In this document: piece after piece, positions 16,300-27,929 of the stretch | How positions within the stretch are numbered: the stretch's first letter is position 1 | Layout of the letters: each line of letters opens with the position of its first letter | NCBI GenBank assembly: GCA_904846265.1 | Contig: CAJHAA010000006.1 | Span: 104,416-168,415, forward strand | From: Psychrobacter immobilis | Lineage (GTDB): Bacteria; Pseudomonadota; Gammaproteobacteria; Pseudomonadales; Moraxellaceae | Direction: 5' to 3' | DNA: 64,000 nt | The notes under the pieces: generated by a model | Database searches by the model: none | What the model was told of the DNA's origin: nothing | Seen by the model: only the letters and a program-made list of their open reading frames with translations | Program-made: the position numbers and the translations under genes

Positions 16300-18207
16300 T
16301 TAGCTGTCTTCGCCTAAAAATCCGCCACTTTGTCGGTGCCACAAGCGAGCATAAACACCGTGTAGATTTAACAACTCATCATGGCTGCCTTGTTCGATAA
16401 TTTGACCTTTATCCATGACCACCAATCGATCAAGTGCGGCAATGGTGGAGAGACGATGGGCAATCGCAATGACCGTTTTACCTGTCATGATGTCATTCAG
16501 GCTTTCGGTAATGGCAAATTCAATCTCAGAGTCAAGGGCGCTGGTCGCTTCGTCCAATAGTAAGATGGGCGCATTTTTCAGCATAACACGTGAGATGGCG
16601 ATACGCTGACGTTGACCGCCAGAGAGTTTGACGCCGCGCTCACCGACTTGGGTATCAAGCCCTGTATTGCCTTTATCATCATATAAGTCTTTGATAAAGT
16701 CCCATGCTTGCGCTTGTTTGGCAGCCGTAATAATTTCTTCGTCGGTTGCATCAGGACGACCGTAAGCGATATTTTCACGTACTGTCCGATGTAGCAAAGA
16801 CGTATCTTGCGTCACCATACCTATCTGTTGGCGCAAAGACTCTTGGGTGACTTCATCAATTGCTTGTCCATCGATTAGGATTTTACCGCTATCAACATCA
16901 AAGAAGCGTAACAATAAATTAACCAAGGTAGATTTACCGGCACCTGAGCGTCCAACCAAGCCTATCTTTTCGCCAGGTTTAATGTCCAAATAAAAGTTAT
17001 CGAGCAGTTTAGTCTTCGTAGTAGGCGTTGCTGATGTTTTCACTGTATCTAAGCTATCGCCTTCAACAGCGTCGCTATCATTCTCATAACTAAAATCAAC
17101 ATGATCAAAAACGATACGACCTTCGGTGACTTTCAAAGCGGGTGCGTTGGGCTTATCAATGATTTTTTGCGGCGCTGATAAGGTACGCATGCCATCTTGT
17201 ACGGTTCCGATACTTTCAAATAGACTGGCAGTTTGCCACATGATCCAACGAGTCAAACCGTTCAAACGTAGTGCCATGGCTGTCGCGGCAGCAATCGCAC
17301 CGACACCGACCGCGCCTTGTTGCCATAAATATAAGCCAATAGCCGCAGTGCCACTAACCAAAATCACACTGATTAGATGGGTTGATACTTCTAAATAACT
17401 GACCCAGCGCATCTGTGCATGGACGGTACCTAAAAATTGCCCCATGGCATTTTTGGCATAACTCAGCTCACGGCGTGAATGGCTAAACAGCTTGACGGTC
17501 ATGATATTGGCATAAGCATCGGTAATGCGGCCAGTCATCAAAGCACGGGCATCTGCTTGCACAATGGCAGTTTGTTTGAGCTTAGGAATAAAGTACCAAA
17601 TGGTCAGCGCAACCAAGACCAACCAAACAATGAACGGGATTAATAATAGGCTGTCCAGATTAAATAAAATGACACCTGACGTAATAAAATAAACGGTGAC
17701 ATACATAAACATGTCGGTGACGGTCATGACTGTATCGCGTACGGCCAGTGCGGTTTGCATTACTTTGGCTGAGACACGTCCAGAAAACTCATCTTGATAA
17801 AACTGCATCGATTGCCCAAGCATCCGCTGGTGAAAGCGCCAGCGCATTTGCATAGGAAAGACGCCTTGCAAGGTCTGAAAATGGATGAATGATGACAATG
17901 CAATCCATAGCGGACTCATGATCATGACGGCTAGCATGAGCAGTAGCATATCGCCTTTTTCTAACCACAGATTCTGCGGTGTATAGACGCCTAGCCAGTC
18001 AACAATATTCCCAATCCAAGCAAATAGCATCGCTTCATAGATGCCAATGCCCGCAGACAAAATCATAAATATCAATAGCCAGCCACGTAAACCGTTGGTA
18101 CACGCCCACAAGAACTTTAGCATGCCATCACGGGGTGAAGGTAGCGGCATAGGGGTTTCAGGAAAGGCAGGGAGGCGAGTTTCAAAAAATCGAAATAGAG
18201 CATTCAT
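16300..18207 (-). CDS. ABC transporter, fused permease and ATPase (exporter type)
   Basis: 635 residues: an N-terminal six-helix transmembrane domain (about residues 30-330) and a C-terminal nucleotide-binding domain with Walker A GLVGRSGAGKSTLV, signature LSGGQRQRIAISR, Walker B ILLLDEATSALD and the H-loop IAIAHRLSTI. This is the half-transporter exporter layout (MsbA/multidrug-like), working as a dimer. Between the domains is an acidic linker (SYENDSDAVEGDSLD). The exported compound is unknown. It heads a minus-strand operon, with about 50 bases to the hydrolase gene. Confidence 0.9.
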   Translation of the reverse strand: MNALFRFFETRLPAFPETPMPLPSPRDGMLKFLWACTNGLRGWLLIFMILSAGIGIYEAMLFAWIGNIVDWLGVYTPQNLWLEKGDMLLLMLAVMIMSPLWIALSSFIHFQTLQGVFPMQMRWRFHQRMLGQSMQFYQDEFSGRVSAKVMQTALAVRDTVMTVTDMFMYVTVYFITSGVILFNLDSLLLIPFIVWLVLVALTIWYFIPKLKQTAIVQADARALMTGRITDAYANIMTVKLFSHSRRELSYAKNAMGQFLGTVHAQMRWVSYLEVSTHLISVILVSGTAAIGLYLWQQGAVGVGAIAAATAMALRLNGLTRWIMWQTASLFESIGTVQDGMRTLSAPQKIIDKPNAPALKVTEGRIVFDHVDFSYENDSDAVEGDSLDTVKTSATPTTKTKLLDNFYLDIKPGEKIGLVGRSGAGKSTLVNLLLRFFDVDSGKILIDGQAIDEVTQESLRQQIGMVTQDTSLLHRTVRENIAYGRPDATDEEIITAAKQAQAWDFIKDLYDDKGNTGLDTQVGERGVKLSGGQRQRIAISRVMLKNAPILLLDEATSALDSEIEFAITESLNDIMTGKTVIAIAHRLSTIAALDRLVVMDKGQIIEQGSHDELLNLHGVYARLWHRQSGGFLGEDS

Positions 18208-18525
18208 AGGCAGTCATAAAACATCAATAGCAGTACGCCAAAATCAACGACATTACTCGTTATTTTGAATCTTTACTTTTGTTATTAGGATTGAGTACTA
18301 TTTTAGCAAACTTCCCAATCAGACCTGCATGCTAATTGTAAATTGAAGGCTAAAGAGCTACTTGTCAGCAGTCGAATAAAAGCCAATAAATAGATTGCTG
18401 TGTAAGAAATACTTTGTTACATTCTATGGCTTTATCCTAATTGGCGGTTCGCGCTTTATCTTCAGTATATGAATGATGAGCGAATAATGTCCCCATAAAG
18501 CGGCAGTTTAACAAGGTAATAGCTC
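18208..18525. other. Divergent intergenic region ABC exporter / EamA transporter
   Basis: About 318 bases between divergent genes. No gene, repeat or strong dyad seen. It presumably carries both promoters. Confidence 0.4.
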
Positions 18526-19374
18526 ATGATATATTTGACGATTGCGGTGCTTTGTAGTGTCGCCGTTTCAGTATTGCTAAAAGTGTTACGACAGAAAAAT
18601 ATAGACATACGCCAGACCATCGTCGCAGGCTATCCGGTGGCTTTTCTGCTGACGTGGTTTTTATTGAAGCCAGACGTCAGTGGCATGAATGCACTTGGCG
18701 TTGCATGGGGCATTATTATCGCGCTTGGTATCCTGCTTCCCGCCGTGTTTATTGTCCTTGGAAGGGCGATTGAATCTGTGGGAATGGTAGCAACCGATGC
18801 GGCTCAGCGGCTGTCGTTGATTATTCCTATCGTCGCGGCTTTTTTATTGTTTGGTGAAGTACTGACCAGCACGCGAATATTCGGTCTGTTATTAGGCTTT
18901 CTAGCACTCGGAGCGTTGATTTATCGTCCGCAGCAGGGTCAGATTAGCAGACAAGCGAAGCATACACCGCTATGGCTGTTTGGCGTATGGGCAGGCTATG
19001 GCATTATTGATATCTTGTTTAAGCAAGTTGCCAAGCAGGGCACTGCTTTCCCTCTGACATTATTTGTCAGTTTTGGTTTAGCAGGATTATTGCTGTTTAT
19101 TTATTTGCTGATTACGCGGGTGCGCTGGCAGGGGAATGCGCTGATCGCAGGATTGTTATTAGGTGCGCTCAATATGGGCAATATTTATGCTTATGTACGT
19201 GCGCATCAATTATTGTCCGAGTCGCCTAGCATCGTCTTTACCGGTATGAATGTCGGTGTCATTGCAGTGGCAACCTTGATAGGGGTCGGTGTGTTTAAAG
19301 AGTCGCTTAACCGTATTAATGTCTTGGGTTTATTATTAGCCATTTGCTGTGTGGCAGTGCTGTTTTTAGCATGA
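18526..19374 (+). CDS. EamA/DMT-type transporter
   Basis: 282 residues, almost entirely hydrophobic, with about ten predicted membrane helices in two repeated halves. The first half ends near ALIYRPQQGQISRQ and the second starts at LWLFGVWAGYGIIDILF. This is the drug/metabolite transporter (EamA) architecture. The substrate cannot be inferred. AAGGTAAT precedes the ATG. It lies alone between the divergent ABC exporter and the aldolase gene. Confidence 0.8.
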   Translation: MIYLTIAVLCSVAVSVLLKVLRQKNIDIRQTIVAGYPVAFLLTWFLLKPDVSGMNALGVAWGIIIALGILLPAVFIVLGRAIESVGMVATDAAQRLSLIIPIVAAFLLFGEVLTSTRIFGLLLGFLALGALIYRPQQGQISRQAKHTPLWLFGVWAGYGIIDILFKQVAKQGTAFPLTLFVSFGLAGLLLFIYLLITRVRWQGNALIAGLLLGALNMGNIYAYVRAHQLLSESPSIVFTGMNVGVIAVATLIGVGVFKESLNRINVLGLLLAICCVAVLFLA

Positions 19375-19566
19375 ACGTTTAGCCTAGTGAGTTTGCTCAT
19401 AGGATAGGTGATAATTATTTTATCAACGCATTAACTTATCAGATATAGGCACAAAGAGCGTCCTATGATAAGGTTGTCTACAAACAGTAAGGCTGATATA
19501 AGCCAATAAAAAGCGATTTACTTTGTGACACTTGACCTCAACCAATAACAATAGGACGCACTCTCA

Positions 19567-20469
19567 ATGGAATATCAAAACCAATATAAAAAACAGCTAC
19601 AACGTATTAAAAATGGTTCAGGGTTCATTGCGGCACTTGATCAAAGTGGTGGCAGTACACCAAAAGCGTTAGAGAATTATGGTGTCACAGGCGATGATTA
19701 TGACAACGATGAAGCCATGTTCGACCAAGTGCATGAGATGCGCGCGCGTATCATGACTTGTGAGGCTTTTGATAATGAGCGTGTGCTTGGAGCGATTTTG
19801 TTCGAAGACACGATGGAACGTGAGGTCAATGGCAAACCGACGGCCAATTATCTATGGGAAGATAAAAATATTGTGCCATTTTTAAAAGTGGATAAGGGTT
19901 TGGCTGAGCAAATGAATGGCGTCCAAGTGATGCGTCCGCTGCCAAATTTAGATTTGTTACTCGATAAAGCCAAAAACTATCCAGTATTTGGTACTAAAAT
20001 GCGCTCAGTAATTTATGAGCCGAATGTCGATGGCATTGAGCTGGTCGTGCAACAGCAATTCGATGTGGCAAAACAGATACTCTCAAAAGGTCTGATGCCA
20101 ATCGTAGAGCCTGAAGTAGATATCAACAGTAGCAAAAAGCATGAATGTGAAATAATACTCAAAACTAATATTTTGCGCAACCTTGAGCGTTTAAACGATG
20201 AGCAGCAAGTGATGCTAAAACTGACTTTGCCAGAAGAAGCGGGTTTTTACCAAGAGCTGATTGATCATCCAAAAGTGCTAAAAGTTGTGGCGTTATCGGG
20301 CGGCTACAGCCGTGGCGATGCTTGTGCTAAGCTCAAGCAAAATCCAGGTATGATTGCTAGTTTTTCACGGGCCTTTACTGAGGGGCTGAGTAAGCAGCAA
20401 AGTGATGATGAGTTTGCTAATACTATCAACACGTCTATTGAAGAGATTTATGAGGCGTCGAAGGTTTAA
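19567..20469 (+). CDS. fda: Fructose-bisphosphate aldolase, class I
   Basis: 300 residues. The N-terminal GSGFIAALDQSGGSTPKALE is the class I aldolase signature, and the Schiff-base lysine is K218 in VMLKLTLPEEAG. There are no class II zinc ligands. It interconverts fructose 1,6-bisphosphate with DHAP and glyceraldehyde 3-phosphate. Moraxellaceae often lack a complete upper glycolysis, so a gluconeogenic role is plausible, but that is inference. It is a monocistronic unit closed by a terminator. Confidence 0.92.
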   Translation: MEYQNQYKKQLQRIKNGSGFIAALDQSGGSTPKALENYGVTGDDYDNDEAMFDQVHEMRARIMTCEAFDNERVLGAILFEDTMEREVNGKPTANYLWEDKNIVPFLKVDKGLAEQMNGVQVMRPLPNLDLLLDKAKNYPVFGTKMRSVIYEPNVDGIELVVQQQFDVAKQILSKGLMPIVEPEVDINSSKKHECEIILKTNILRNLERLNDEQQVMLKLTLPEEAGFYQELIDHPKVLKVVALSGGYSRGDACAKLKQNPGMIASFSRAFTEGLSKQQSDDEFANTINTSIEEIYEASKV

Positions 20470-20495
20470 AGCCTTCAACCTTTATAATTGATTTT

Positions 20496-20532
20496 GAATC
20501 CCAGCTGACTTTAGGTTTGCTGGGATTTTTTT
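20496..20532 (+). terminator. Rho-independent terminator after fda
   Basis: AATCCCAGC (20497-20505) pairs perfectly with GCTGGGATT (20519-20527), a 13-nt loop, and a T run through 20532. Confidence 0.88.
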
Positions 20533-20594
20533 AATGGCATTCACAGTAGATATTTATTAAACCTGTGTTTGTTTTCATGGTTTCTGGAGAGGTT

Positions 20595-21662
20595 GTGTTT
20601 CGCTTTATTACTTTAGGATTGTTTTTATTAAGTTGGAGTGTTTCTAGTCAGTCTATGGAGCCTGTAGGCTATTCAGGTACTTGGGCAAGCGCTGCTTATT
20701 TTAATAATGCCATCGATGTTATATCAGAGACAGTTAATATCGATATTACAGATGATGCTAATAATGCTGGTTATACAGTGAGCTATAAGCTGTATAACAA
20801 TCGTGAAGGGCTTCAATTCCCATTGGTTTTTGAAGTATTCGATGAATTTAGACAAAGTAATGAGTTCGAAATTACTGTCGGTGGTCAATCAGTGCCTATC
20901 GTAACGGTTACTGAAGATAATAACGGGCTTGAGACATCTGACTTCTATATGCCAGCCAATACTGGTTTAGAGCAATTCAGAGCAGATTCAAAGTATATCA
21001 ACCTGAATTTGTCGTCAGGGTTGCATACTATTACAGCTACTTATGACGTCCAGCCGCATTATTATGGCAGTGATTGGACTGGGATAAGCACTTACTCTTA
21101 TTCGTTAGTGCCGATGAAGGAGAGCGTCAGTGATGATAAGCAGTTTAAAGGGTCATTTATTAAGCTAAATTTCAATGGTGGTTTAGACTATATCAGTATG
21201 GATATCGATGGCACGAAGAATACTTTACCTTCTAATAACCAATGGCATTTCAACGATAGTCTTGCGAAAGAGATTGATTTTATTATTCAAGCACCTCTGA
21301 ATCCTGTGGCAAAAATTTTGACGGCTGTTTCGCCATTCATAACTATAAGTTTCGCGCTATTTGTGTTGGGTGGACTGCATTTACGTATGATGAAACGTAG
21401 ACAGCAAGCCCAGCCCGAAACCCTTTGGACAGTCATGCTCGTGGGTGGTTTCCTAGTGCCTCTGCTTAGCCTGATAATTTATTACCTCTATCTACTGTTG
21501 ACAGATATGATCATTGGTCAAGGCGCAACAGGAGAAAGTCGCGATTTGTTCTTTATATGGGTTTTGCCGTTAGGCTATATAGTAATAACACCTATTTATT
21601 TGATAATTAGTTTTGTGGCTTTTATGATGGTTAAACAGACGGTTACTAAAACAGTAAAGTAA
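20595..21662 (+). CDS. Membrane protein of unknown function, paralogue 1 of a tandem pair
   Basis: About 355 residues: an N-terminal signal or anchor segment (ITLGLFLLSWSVSS), a beta-rich outer domain of about 220 residues with FPLVFEVFDEF, GGQSVPIV and a SDWTGISTYSYSL motif, then three membrane helices (around SPFITISFALFVLGG, MLVGGFLVPLLSLIIYYL, and VLPLGYIVITPIYLIISF). The GTG at 20595 is taken as start because GGAGAGG lies just upstream and it aligns with the ATG of the neighbouring paralogue. I recognise no named family. The next gene is clearly homologous, so the pair arose by tandem duplication. Confidence 0.72.
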   Translation: MFRFITLGLFLLSWSVSSQSMEPVGYSGTWASAAYFNNAIDVISETVNIDITDDANNAGYTVSYKLYNNREGLQFPLVFEVFDEFRQSNEFEITVGGQSVPIVTVTEDNNGLETSDFYMPANTGLEQFRADSKYINLNLSSGLHTITATYDVQPHYYGSDWTGISTYSYSLVPMKESVSDDKQFKGSFIKLNFNGGLDYISMDIDGTKNTLPSNNQWHFNDSLAKEIDFIIQAPLNPVAKILTAVSPFITISFALFVLGGLHLRMMKRRQQAQPETLWTVMLVGGFLVPLLSLIIYYLYLLLTDMIIGQGATGESRDLFFIWVLPLGYIVITPIYLIISFVAFMMVKQTVTKTVK

Positions 21663-21734
21663 TTATAGTTGAAGGCTGTAAATAGCTTTGTGATTCGCGA
21701 ACAGCTAGCTGACGAGCCATTTGAGAGAATATTA

Positions 21735-22814
21735 ATGCGTAGGACCATTTTAGGATTGCTTTTATTAAGCCACAGTATGTTTAGCTATGCCAATATGGCG
21801 TCTCCCATTATCGACGGTACTAATGCCAGTACGGCATATTCAAGCAAAGATATCGATATATTGTCTGAAAACATAGATATCAATATTGCTGAAGGTTTTA
21901 ATAAAGCTGACTATGATGTCACTTACGAAATTTATAGCGCTAAAGAAGGCGATCGAATACCTTTGGTTTTTGAGGTGTTCGATAACATAGATAATGATGC
22001 AGACAAAAGCTTTATGGTCGAAGTCGACGGGCAAGCGGTACCAGTACTTATCAATTATGATTATGAAAGTCATTCAAAATCATTGCCCGCTTATCATGAT
22101 CCAGAAACGGATACGGCTGTGCCGTTCAATAATGACGCTAAATACTTTGAGATACACTTAAGCGAAGGCAATCATGTCATTAATGTTAAATATTCTGCCT
22201 ATCCTACAATAAACCGTAGTGATTGGACCAATCAATATATCTATAGCTATTCATTAAAACCTGCCAAAACTTGGAAAAGCTTTGGTGACCTCACCGTTAA
22301 TCTAAAGATTGCTGGTGAGTCGAAATACTTGAAGACTAATCTTGGCGAACCTTTAAGTGGGATGATAAAAGCAGATTCGAAGTGGGTCTTTGATCATCTG
22401 CCTCAAGATGTTCTTGAGATATCTTATCAACCACAACCAATGCCTCTAGCAAAGTGGTTAATTAACTTAGACTCATTAATACTTCTGTTGTTTTTAATAT
22501 GTTTGTTAGGGGGTGCTCACTATGGACTTATGTATTGGAGCCGGAAGAAAAGCCTTAAAAGAGCATGGATGGTCACATGGTTAGGGATTCTGATAGTTCC
22601 ATTTATCGTATTGATGATAGTTTTCTATAAGATTTGTCTTATAGATTGGTTACTGGGCGAGCATGCCAGCAGGTATCATGGTTATACTATTTTTATTATT
22701 ATCTTTGGCTATCCACTGACTTTGCTTGTTTATTTAATCATTATGAAGTTATGCGATTCTTATTTGAAACGGGTTTTTTTACAACCCTCACAAGTAGGTA
22801 CAAAAAAAGCTTGA
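21735..22814 (+). CDS. Membrane protein of unknown function, paralogue 2 of a tandem pair
   Basis: About 359 residues with the same plan as the preceding gene: signal segment (TILGLLLLSHSMFSYA), periplasmic beta-rich domain with IPLVFEVFDNI, DGQAVPVL and SDWTNQYIYSYSL, then three C-terminal membrane helices (LDSLILLLFLICLLGG, WMVTWLGILIVPFIVLMIVF, FIIIFGYPLTLLVYLIIM). The ATG at 21735 is preferred over the frame start at 21669 because it places the signal peptide at the N-terminus. Shared blocks with paralogue 1 are spread over the whole length. Function unknown. A bidirectional terminator follows. Confidence 0.72.
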   Translation: MRRTILGLLLLSHSMFSYANMASPIIDGTNASTAYSSKDIDILSENIDINIAEGFNKADYDVTYEIYSAKEGDRIPLVFEVFDNIDNDADKSFMVEVDGQAVPVLINYDYESHSKSLPAYHDPETDTAVPFNNDAKYFEIHLSEGNHVINVKYSAYPTINRSDWTNQYIYSYSLKPAKTWKSFGDLTVNLKIAGESKYLKTNLGEPLSGMIKADSKWVFDHLPQDVLEISYQPQPMPLAKWLINLDSLILLLFLICLLGGAHYGLMYWSRKKSLKRAWMVTWLGILIVPFIVLMIVFYKICLIDWLLGEHASRYHGYTIFIIIFGYPLTLLVYLIIMKLCDSYLKRVFLQPSQVGTKKA

Positions 22815-22840
22815 ACTCAGTGGATAGATTCAAGCTTTTT
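22803..22840. terminator. Bidirectional terminator between paralogue 2 and thiC
   Basis: AAAAAGCTTGAA pairs with TTCAAGCTTTTT (22829-22840), flanked by A and T runs, so it can work in both directions. The left arm overlaps the stop codon of paralogue 2. Confidence 0.8.
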
Positions 22841-22869
22841 AAGTTAGCCAGTTTTCAGTAAGTAAAGCA

Positions 22870-24945
<2,076 letters not shown>

Positions 24946-25125
24946 TTATCTCATGAGTATACAGGTGCGACCAAAGCGTATCGTCGCAGATAATACTCAT
25001 CAAATATTGGACGCAGCTTTGTATCGATCCTCACTATCTGGACATGCAAAACGCATATTAAGACAGTAATGATGATAAAAAGGTATTTCTACGCGTCCTT
25101 TGTCATAAATAACAAAGTGCTTAAG

Positions 25126-25248
25126 ACTTCCCTGCGTCGGTACTAACCGCATCAGGTTCGGCGGGTGATCTCTCAGCGAATGTATAAAGGCGACTACTTT
25201 AATAAAGCAAGCTTAAAAGTGAGTCGATAATACACCGCACCCCGAGTC
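25126..25248 (-). promoter_or_regulatory. TPP riboswitch (THI element) in the thiC leader
   Basis: Read on the minus strand, the segment starts GGGGTGCGG, continues to GCTGAGAGATCACCC, then CCGAACCTGATGCGGTT, and ends ACCGACGCAGGGAA. These are the conserved P2/P3 CUGAGA and P4/P5 ACCUGAU blocks of the THI element in the correct order. The arm between GGGGTGC and CTGAGA is long (about 55 nt) and can form an extended P3 stem (CGACT with AGTCG, ACTTT with AAAGT, GTGTAT with ATACAT). It lies about 260 bases upstream of the thiC start. Confidence 0.93.
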
Positions 25249-25454
25249 TGTCAGTGTTGTAAATCAACTCAATACTAACAAAGTTCTGCAATGAGGGCTA
25301 ATGATATTTAGATGAAAATATCAGGCTTTGAGTTTGAGGTTCGATGTTTTTATGAGAACGACTCTAGAGTACCAGTGATTGAAATCACTTGATATTACTG
25401 AGCTGTAGATAGCTTATCTAAATATTATGTAAAGCGAATGAAAGATTGCAGAGG

Positions 25455-25472
25455 TTGTCATTAAACTGTCAT
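25455..25472 (+). promoter_or_regulatory. Pho box upstream of pstS
   Basis: TTGTCAT at 25455-25461 and CTGTCAT at 25466-25472, separated by TAAA, give the 11-bp direct-repeat spacing of a PhoB site (consensus CTGTCATN4CTGTCAT). It lies 75 bases before the pstS start, where PhoB would replace the -35 element. Strong support for phosphate-starvation control of the pst operon. Confidence 0.88.
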
Positions 25473-25546
25473 AAAGATTTGGCAAGATAGCACGCATGTC
25501 ACAAACAATGCTTTTTTGTATCGTTGTTAAACTTTAGGAGTCCTAC

Positions 25547-26710
25547 ATGCGTTATTCGTTATTAGCAGTGGCCGTTAGTTGTACATTAGTGCTTACGGCA
25601 TGTAATAAATCGACTGAAACGACAGAGCCAGCTGCGGATAGCAGTAGCGCTGTCACCACCACTGAAGCAACCACTCAGACAACCTCTGCTTCTACAACAG
25701 GTTTTAAATCTGCTGAGAATATCGCTATGAATATCACGGGTGCAGGGGCATCGTTCCCGCAGCCTATTTATGCTAAATGGTCTTACGACTACAACGCTGC
25801 TACCGGTGGCCAAGTCAATTACCAATCGATTGGCTCTTCTGGTGGTATCAAACAAATCGAATCAAAGACAGTCGATTTTGGGGCGTCTGACGCGCCGATG
25901 ACGCCTGAAGAGCTAGACGCAGCAGGCTTGATTCAGTTTCCGACGGTTATCGGTGGCGTCGTGCCAATCGTCAACATCGATGGTGTTGAGCCGGGCGCGT
26001 TGAAATTAGACGGTGCAATGTTGGCAGACATCTATTTGGGTAAGATTAGTAACTGGAACGACCCAGCCATTAAAGCCATGAACCCAGATTTGACTTTGCC
26101 TGATGCCGCTATTACGACGGTATTCCGCTCAGATGGTTCTGGCACAACGTTTAACTTTACGGATTATCTAGCCAAAGTCTCGCCAGACTGGAAAGACACA
26201 GTTGGTGTTGATAAAACAGTCAAATGGCCAACGTCTGCGACTGGTGCTGGCGGTAAAGGTAACGAAGGCGTATCAAGCTATGTAAATCGTATGAAAAACT
26301 CTATCGGTTATGTGGAATATGCTTACGCTAAGCAAAACAACATGTCACATACTGCATTGAAAAACGCTGCTGGCAACGTCGTTCAGCCATCTGCTGAGAC
26401 ATTTGCTGCGGCAGGTGATATCGACTGGTCAAAACAAGCAGGCTTTTATAAAGTCATCACCAACTCTGGGACTGAGCAAGCATGGCCGATCGCTGCTGCG
26501 ACCTTTATCTTGGTACATAAGCAACCAGAGAATCCTCAGCAAGTGGCTGGCGTGTTGAACTTCTTTGATTGGTCTTATACCCAAGGCGACGATGATGCCA
26601 TGGCACTCGATTACGTACCATTCTCTGATACGGCCGTTGCCTTATTCAAGGAAAAATGGAATGAGGTAAAAGGCAGTGATGGACAGCCTGTTTATAAGCC
26701 TGCTCAGTAA
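25547..26710 (+). CDS. pstS: Phosphate ABC transporter substrate-binding lipoprotein PstS
   Basis: 387 residues. A lipoprotein signal (VSCTLVLTAC, lipidated C19) is followed by a Ser/Thr-rich linker and the PstS domain: GAGASFPQPIYAKW, SIGSSGGIKQIESKTVDFGASDAPM and FRSDGSGTTFNFTDYLAK, the phosphate-binding loops. It captures inorganic phosphate in the periplasm for PstCAB. It is first in the pst operon behind a Pho box. Two hairpins separate it from pstC, which may set its higher expression. Confidence 0.96.
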   Translation: MRYSLLAVAVSCTLVLTACNKSTETTEPAADSSSAVTTTEATTQTTSASTTGFKSAENIAMNITGAGASFPQPIYAKWSYDYNAATGGQVNYQSIGSSGGIKQIESKTVDFGASDAPMTPEELDAAGLIQFPTVIGGVVPIVNIDGVEPGALKLDGAMLADIYLGKISNWNDPAIKAMNPDLTLPDAAITTVFRSDGSGTTFNFTDYLAKVSPDWKDTVGVDKTVKWPTSATGAGGKGNEGVSSYVNRMKNSIGYVEYAYAKQNNMSHTALKNAAGNVVQPSAETFAAAGDIDWSKQAGFYKVITNSGTEQAWPIAAATFILVHKQPENPQQVAGVLNFFDWSYTQGDDDAMALDYVPFSDTAVALFKEKWNEVKGSDGQPVYKPAQ

Positions 26711-26750
26711 CCTATCCATGCTAATCATGAGTCAATAATTTTCTAATTAT

Positions 26751-26792
26751 CCTCTCGAATAACTATTCTCCGGTAGTGATTTGAGAGGTTTT
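26751..26792 (+). terminator. Hairpin with short U-run after pstS (attenuator-like)
   Basis: CCTCTCGAAT (26751-26760) pairs with ATTTGAGAGG (26779-26788), with one G-U pair and further pairing inside the loop, followed by TTTT. The T run is short, so partial termination is more likely than a full stop. It overlaps by two bases the second hairpin at 26787-26832. Confidence 0.6.
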
Positions 26793-26832
26793 ATCACAGC
26801 AAATTTGATGACAAGTTTGTTGTGATAAAACC
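26787..26832 (+). promoter_or_regulatory. Large hairpin between pstS and pstC
   Basis: GGTTTTATCACAGCAAA (26787-26803) pairs with TTTGTTGTGATAAAACC (26816-26832) over 17 positions with one mismatch or G-U. It lies directly after the pstS hairpin and 52 bases before the pstC start. It may block 3' exonucleases and stabilise pstS mRNA. Confidence 0.7.
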
Positions 26833-26884
26833 GAATGAATGCTTCTACTATTTTGACTTGATTCTATTTAATGCTGAGACACTT

Positions 26885-27838
26885 ATGAATGATTTAAGGT
26901 CCCAACTGGCTAAACAAAAGCGCTATGACTTATTGTTTGTGAATGCTACTAAGGCTTTTGCCATACTGGTACTCTTATCGTTGGGCGGCATTTTAGTCTC
27001 CTTGATCATTGGAGCGTGGCCGAGCATTCAAACATTTGGTCTTGGATTTTATACCAGTAATAATTGGGATACGGTCGCCAATGAGTACGGGGCGCTAGCA
27101 CCTATCTATGGTACGTTGGTGACATCCTTTATCGCCATTCTGATAGCTGTACCAATCAGTTTTGGCATTGCCATATTTTTGACCGAGATGTGCCCAACCT
27201 TCCTCAAAAAACCACTTGGTATCGCCATTGAGCTATTGGCTGGTATTCCTTCTATCATTTACGGTATGTGGGGATTGTTTGTCTTTGCGCCTTTCTTCGG
27301 TGATCACATTCAGCCATGGTTTATCGAGCATATAGGGCCATTGCCTATCATTGGCAAGCTATTTACGGGTGCACCAATGGGACTGGGTATGTTTACGGCA
27401 TCCCTTGTACTCGCCATCATGATTATTCCATTTATCGCCGCCACCATGCGCGATGTTTTTTCGGTCGTGCCAGACCTGCTTAAAGAGTCGGCCTATGGCA
27501 TGGGTGCGACGACGTGGGAAGTTATGTTCAAGATTATCCTGCCGTATACCAAAGCTGGCGTGGTTGGTGGCGTGATCTTAGGACTGGGTCGGGCATTGGG
27601 TGAGACGATGGCAGTGACTTTCTTGATTGGTAATGCCTTTAACATCAGTCCGAGTTTATTTACCTCTGGTGTCACCATTACCTCAGCTTTAGCCAACGAG
27701 TTTGCCGAAGCGTCGAGTGAGCTACATTTGGCTTCTTTATTACATTTAGGCTTAATCTTATTTGTCATCACCTTCATTGTACTATCTCTAGCAAAACTCA
27801 TGCTCATGCGCATGGATCACAAGGCAGGCAATCGGTAG
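26885..27838 (+). CDS. pstC: Phosphate ABC transporter permease PstC
   Basis: About 317 residues with six membrane helices and the inner-membrane permease loop ([29 protein letters not shown]) that contacts Pst[15 protein letters not shown] is typical of PstC. With PstA it forms the phosphate channel. The ATG at 26885 is taken because the longer frame from 26822 starts inside the large hairpin with an atypical N-terminus. Part of pstSCAB-phoU. Confidence 0.94.
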   Translation: MNDLRSQLAKQKRYDLLFVNATKAFAILVLLSLGGILVSLIIGAWPSIQTFGLGFYTSNNWDTVANEYGALAPIYGTLVTSFIAILIAVPISFGIAIFLTEMCPTFLKKPLGIAIELLAGIPSIIYGMWGLFVFAPFFGDHIQPWFIEHIGPLPIIGKLFTGAPMGLGMFTASLVLAIMIIPFIAATMRDVFSVVPDLLKESAYGMGATTWEVMFKIILPYTKAGVVGGVILGLGRALGETMAVTFLIGNAFNISPSLFTSGVTITSALANEFAEASSELHLASLLHLGLILFVITFIVLSLAKLMLMRMDHKAGNR

Positions 27839-27929
27839 TTGTTTGACAATCTCGATAGGTCTTTTACGGATTTATTGGACGTCGATAAACATTGATGGAT
27901 ATTGATAAAAGATATGGGAAATAAATAGT

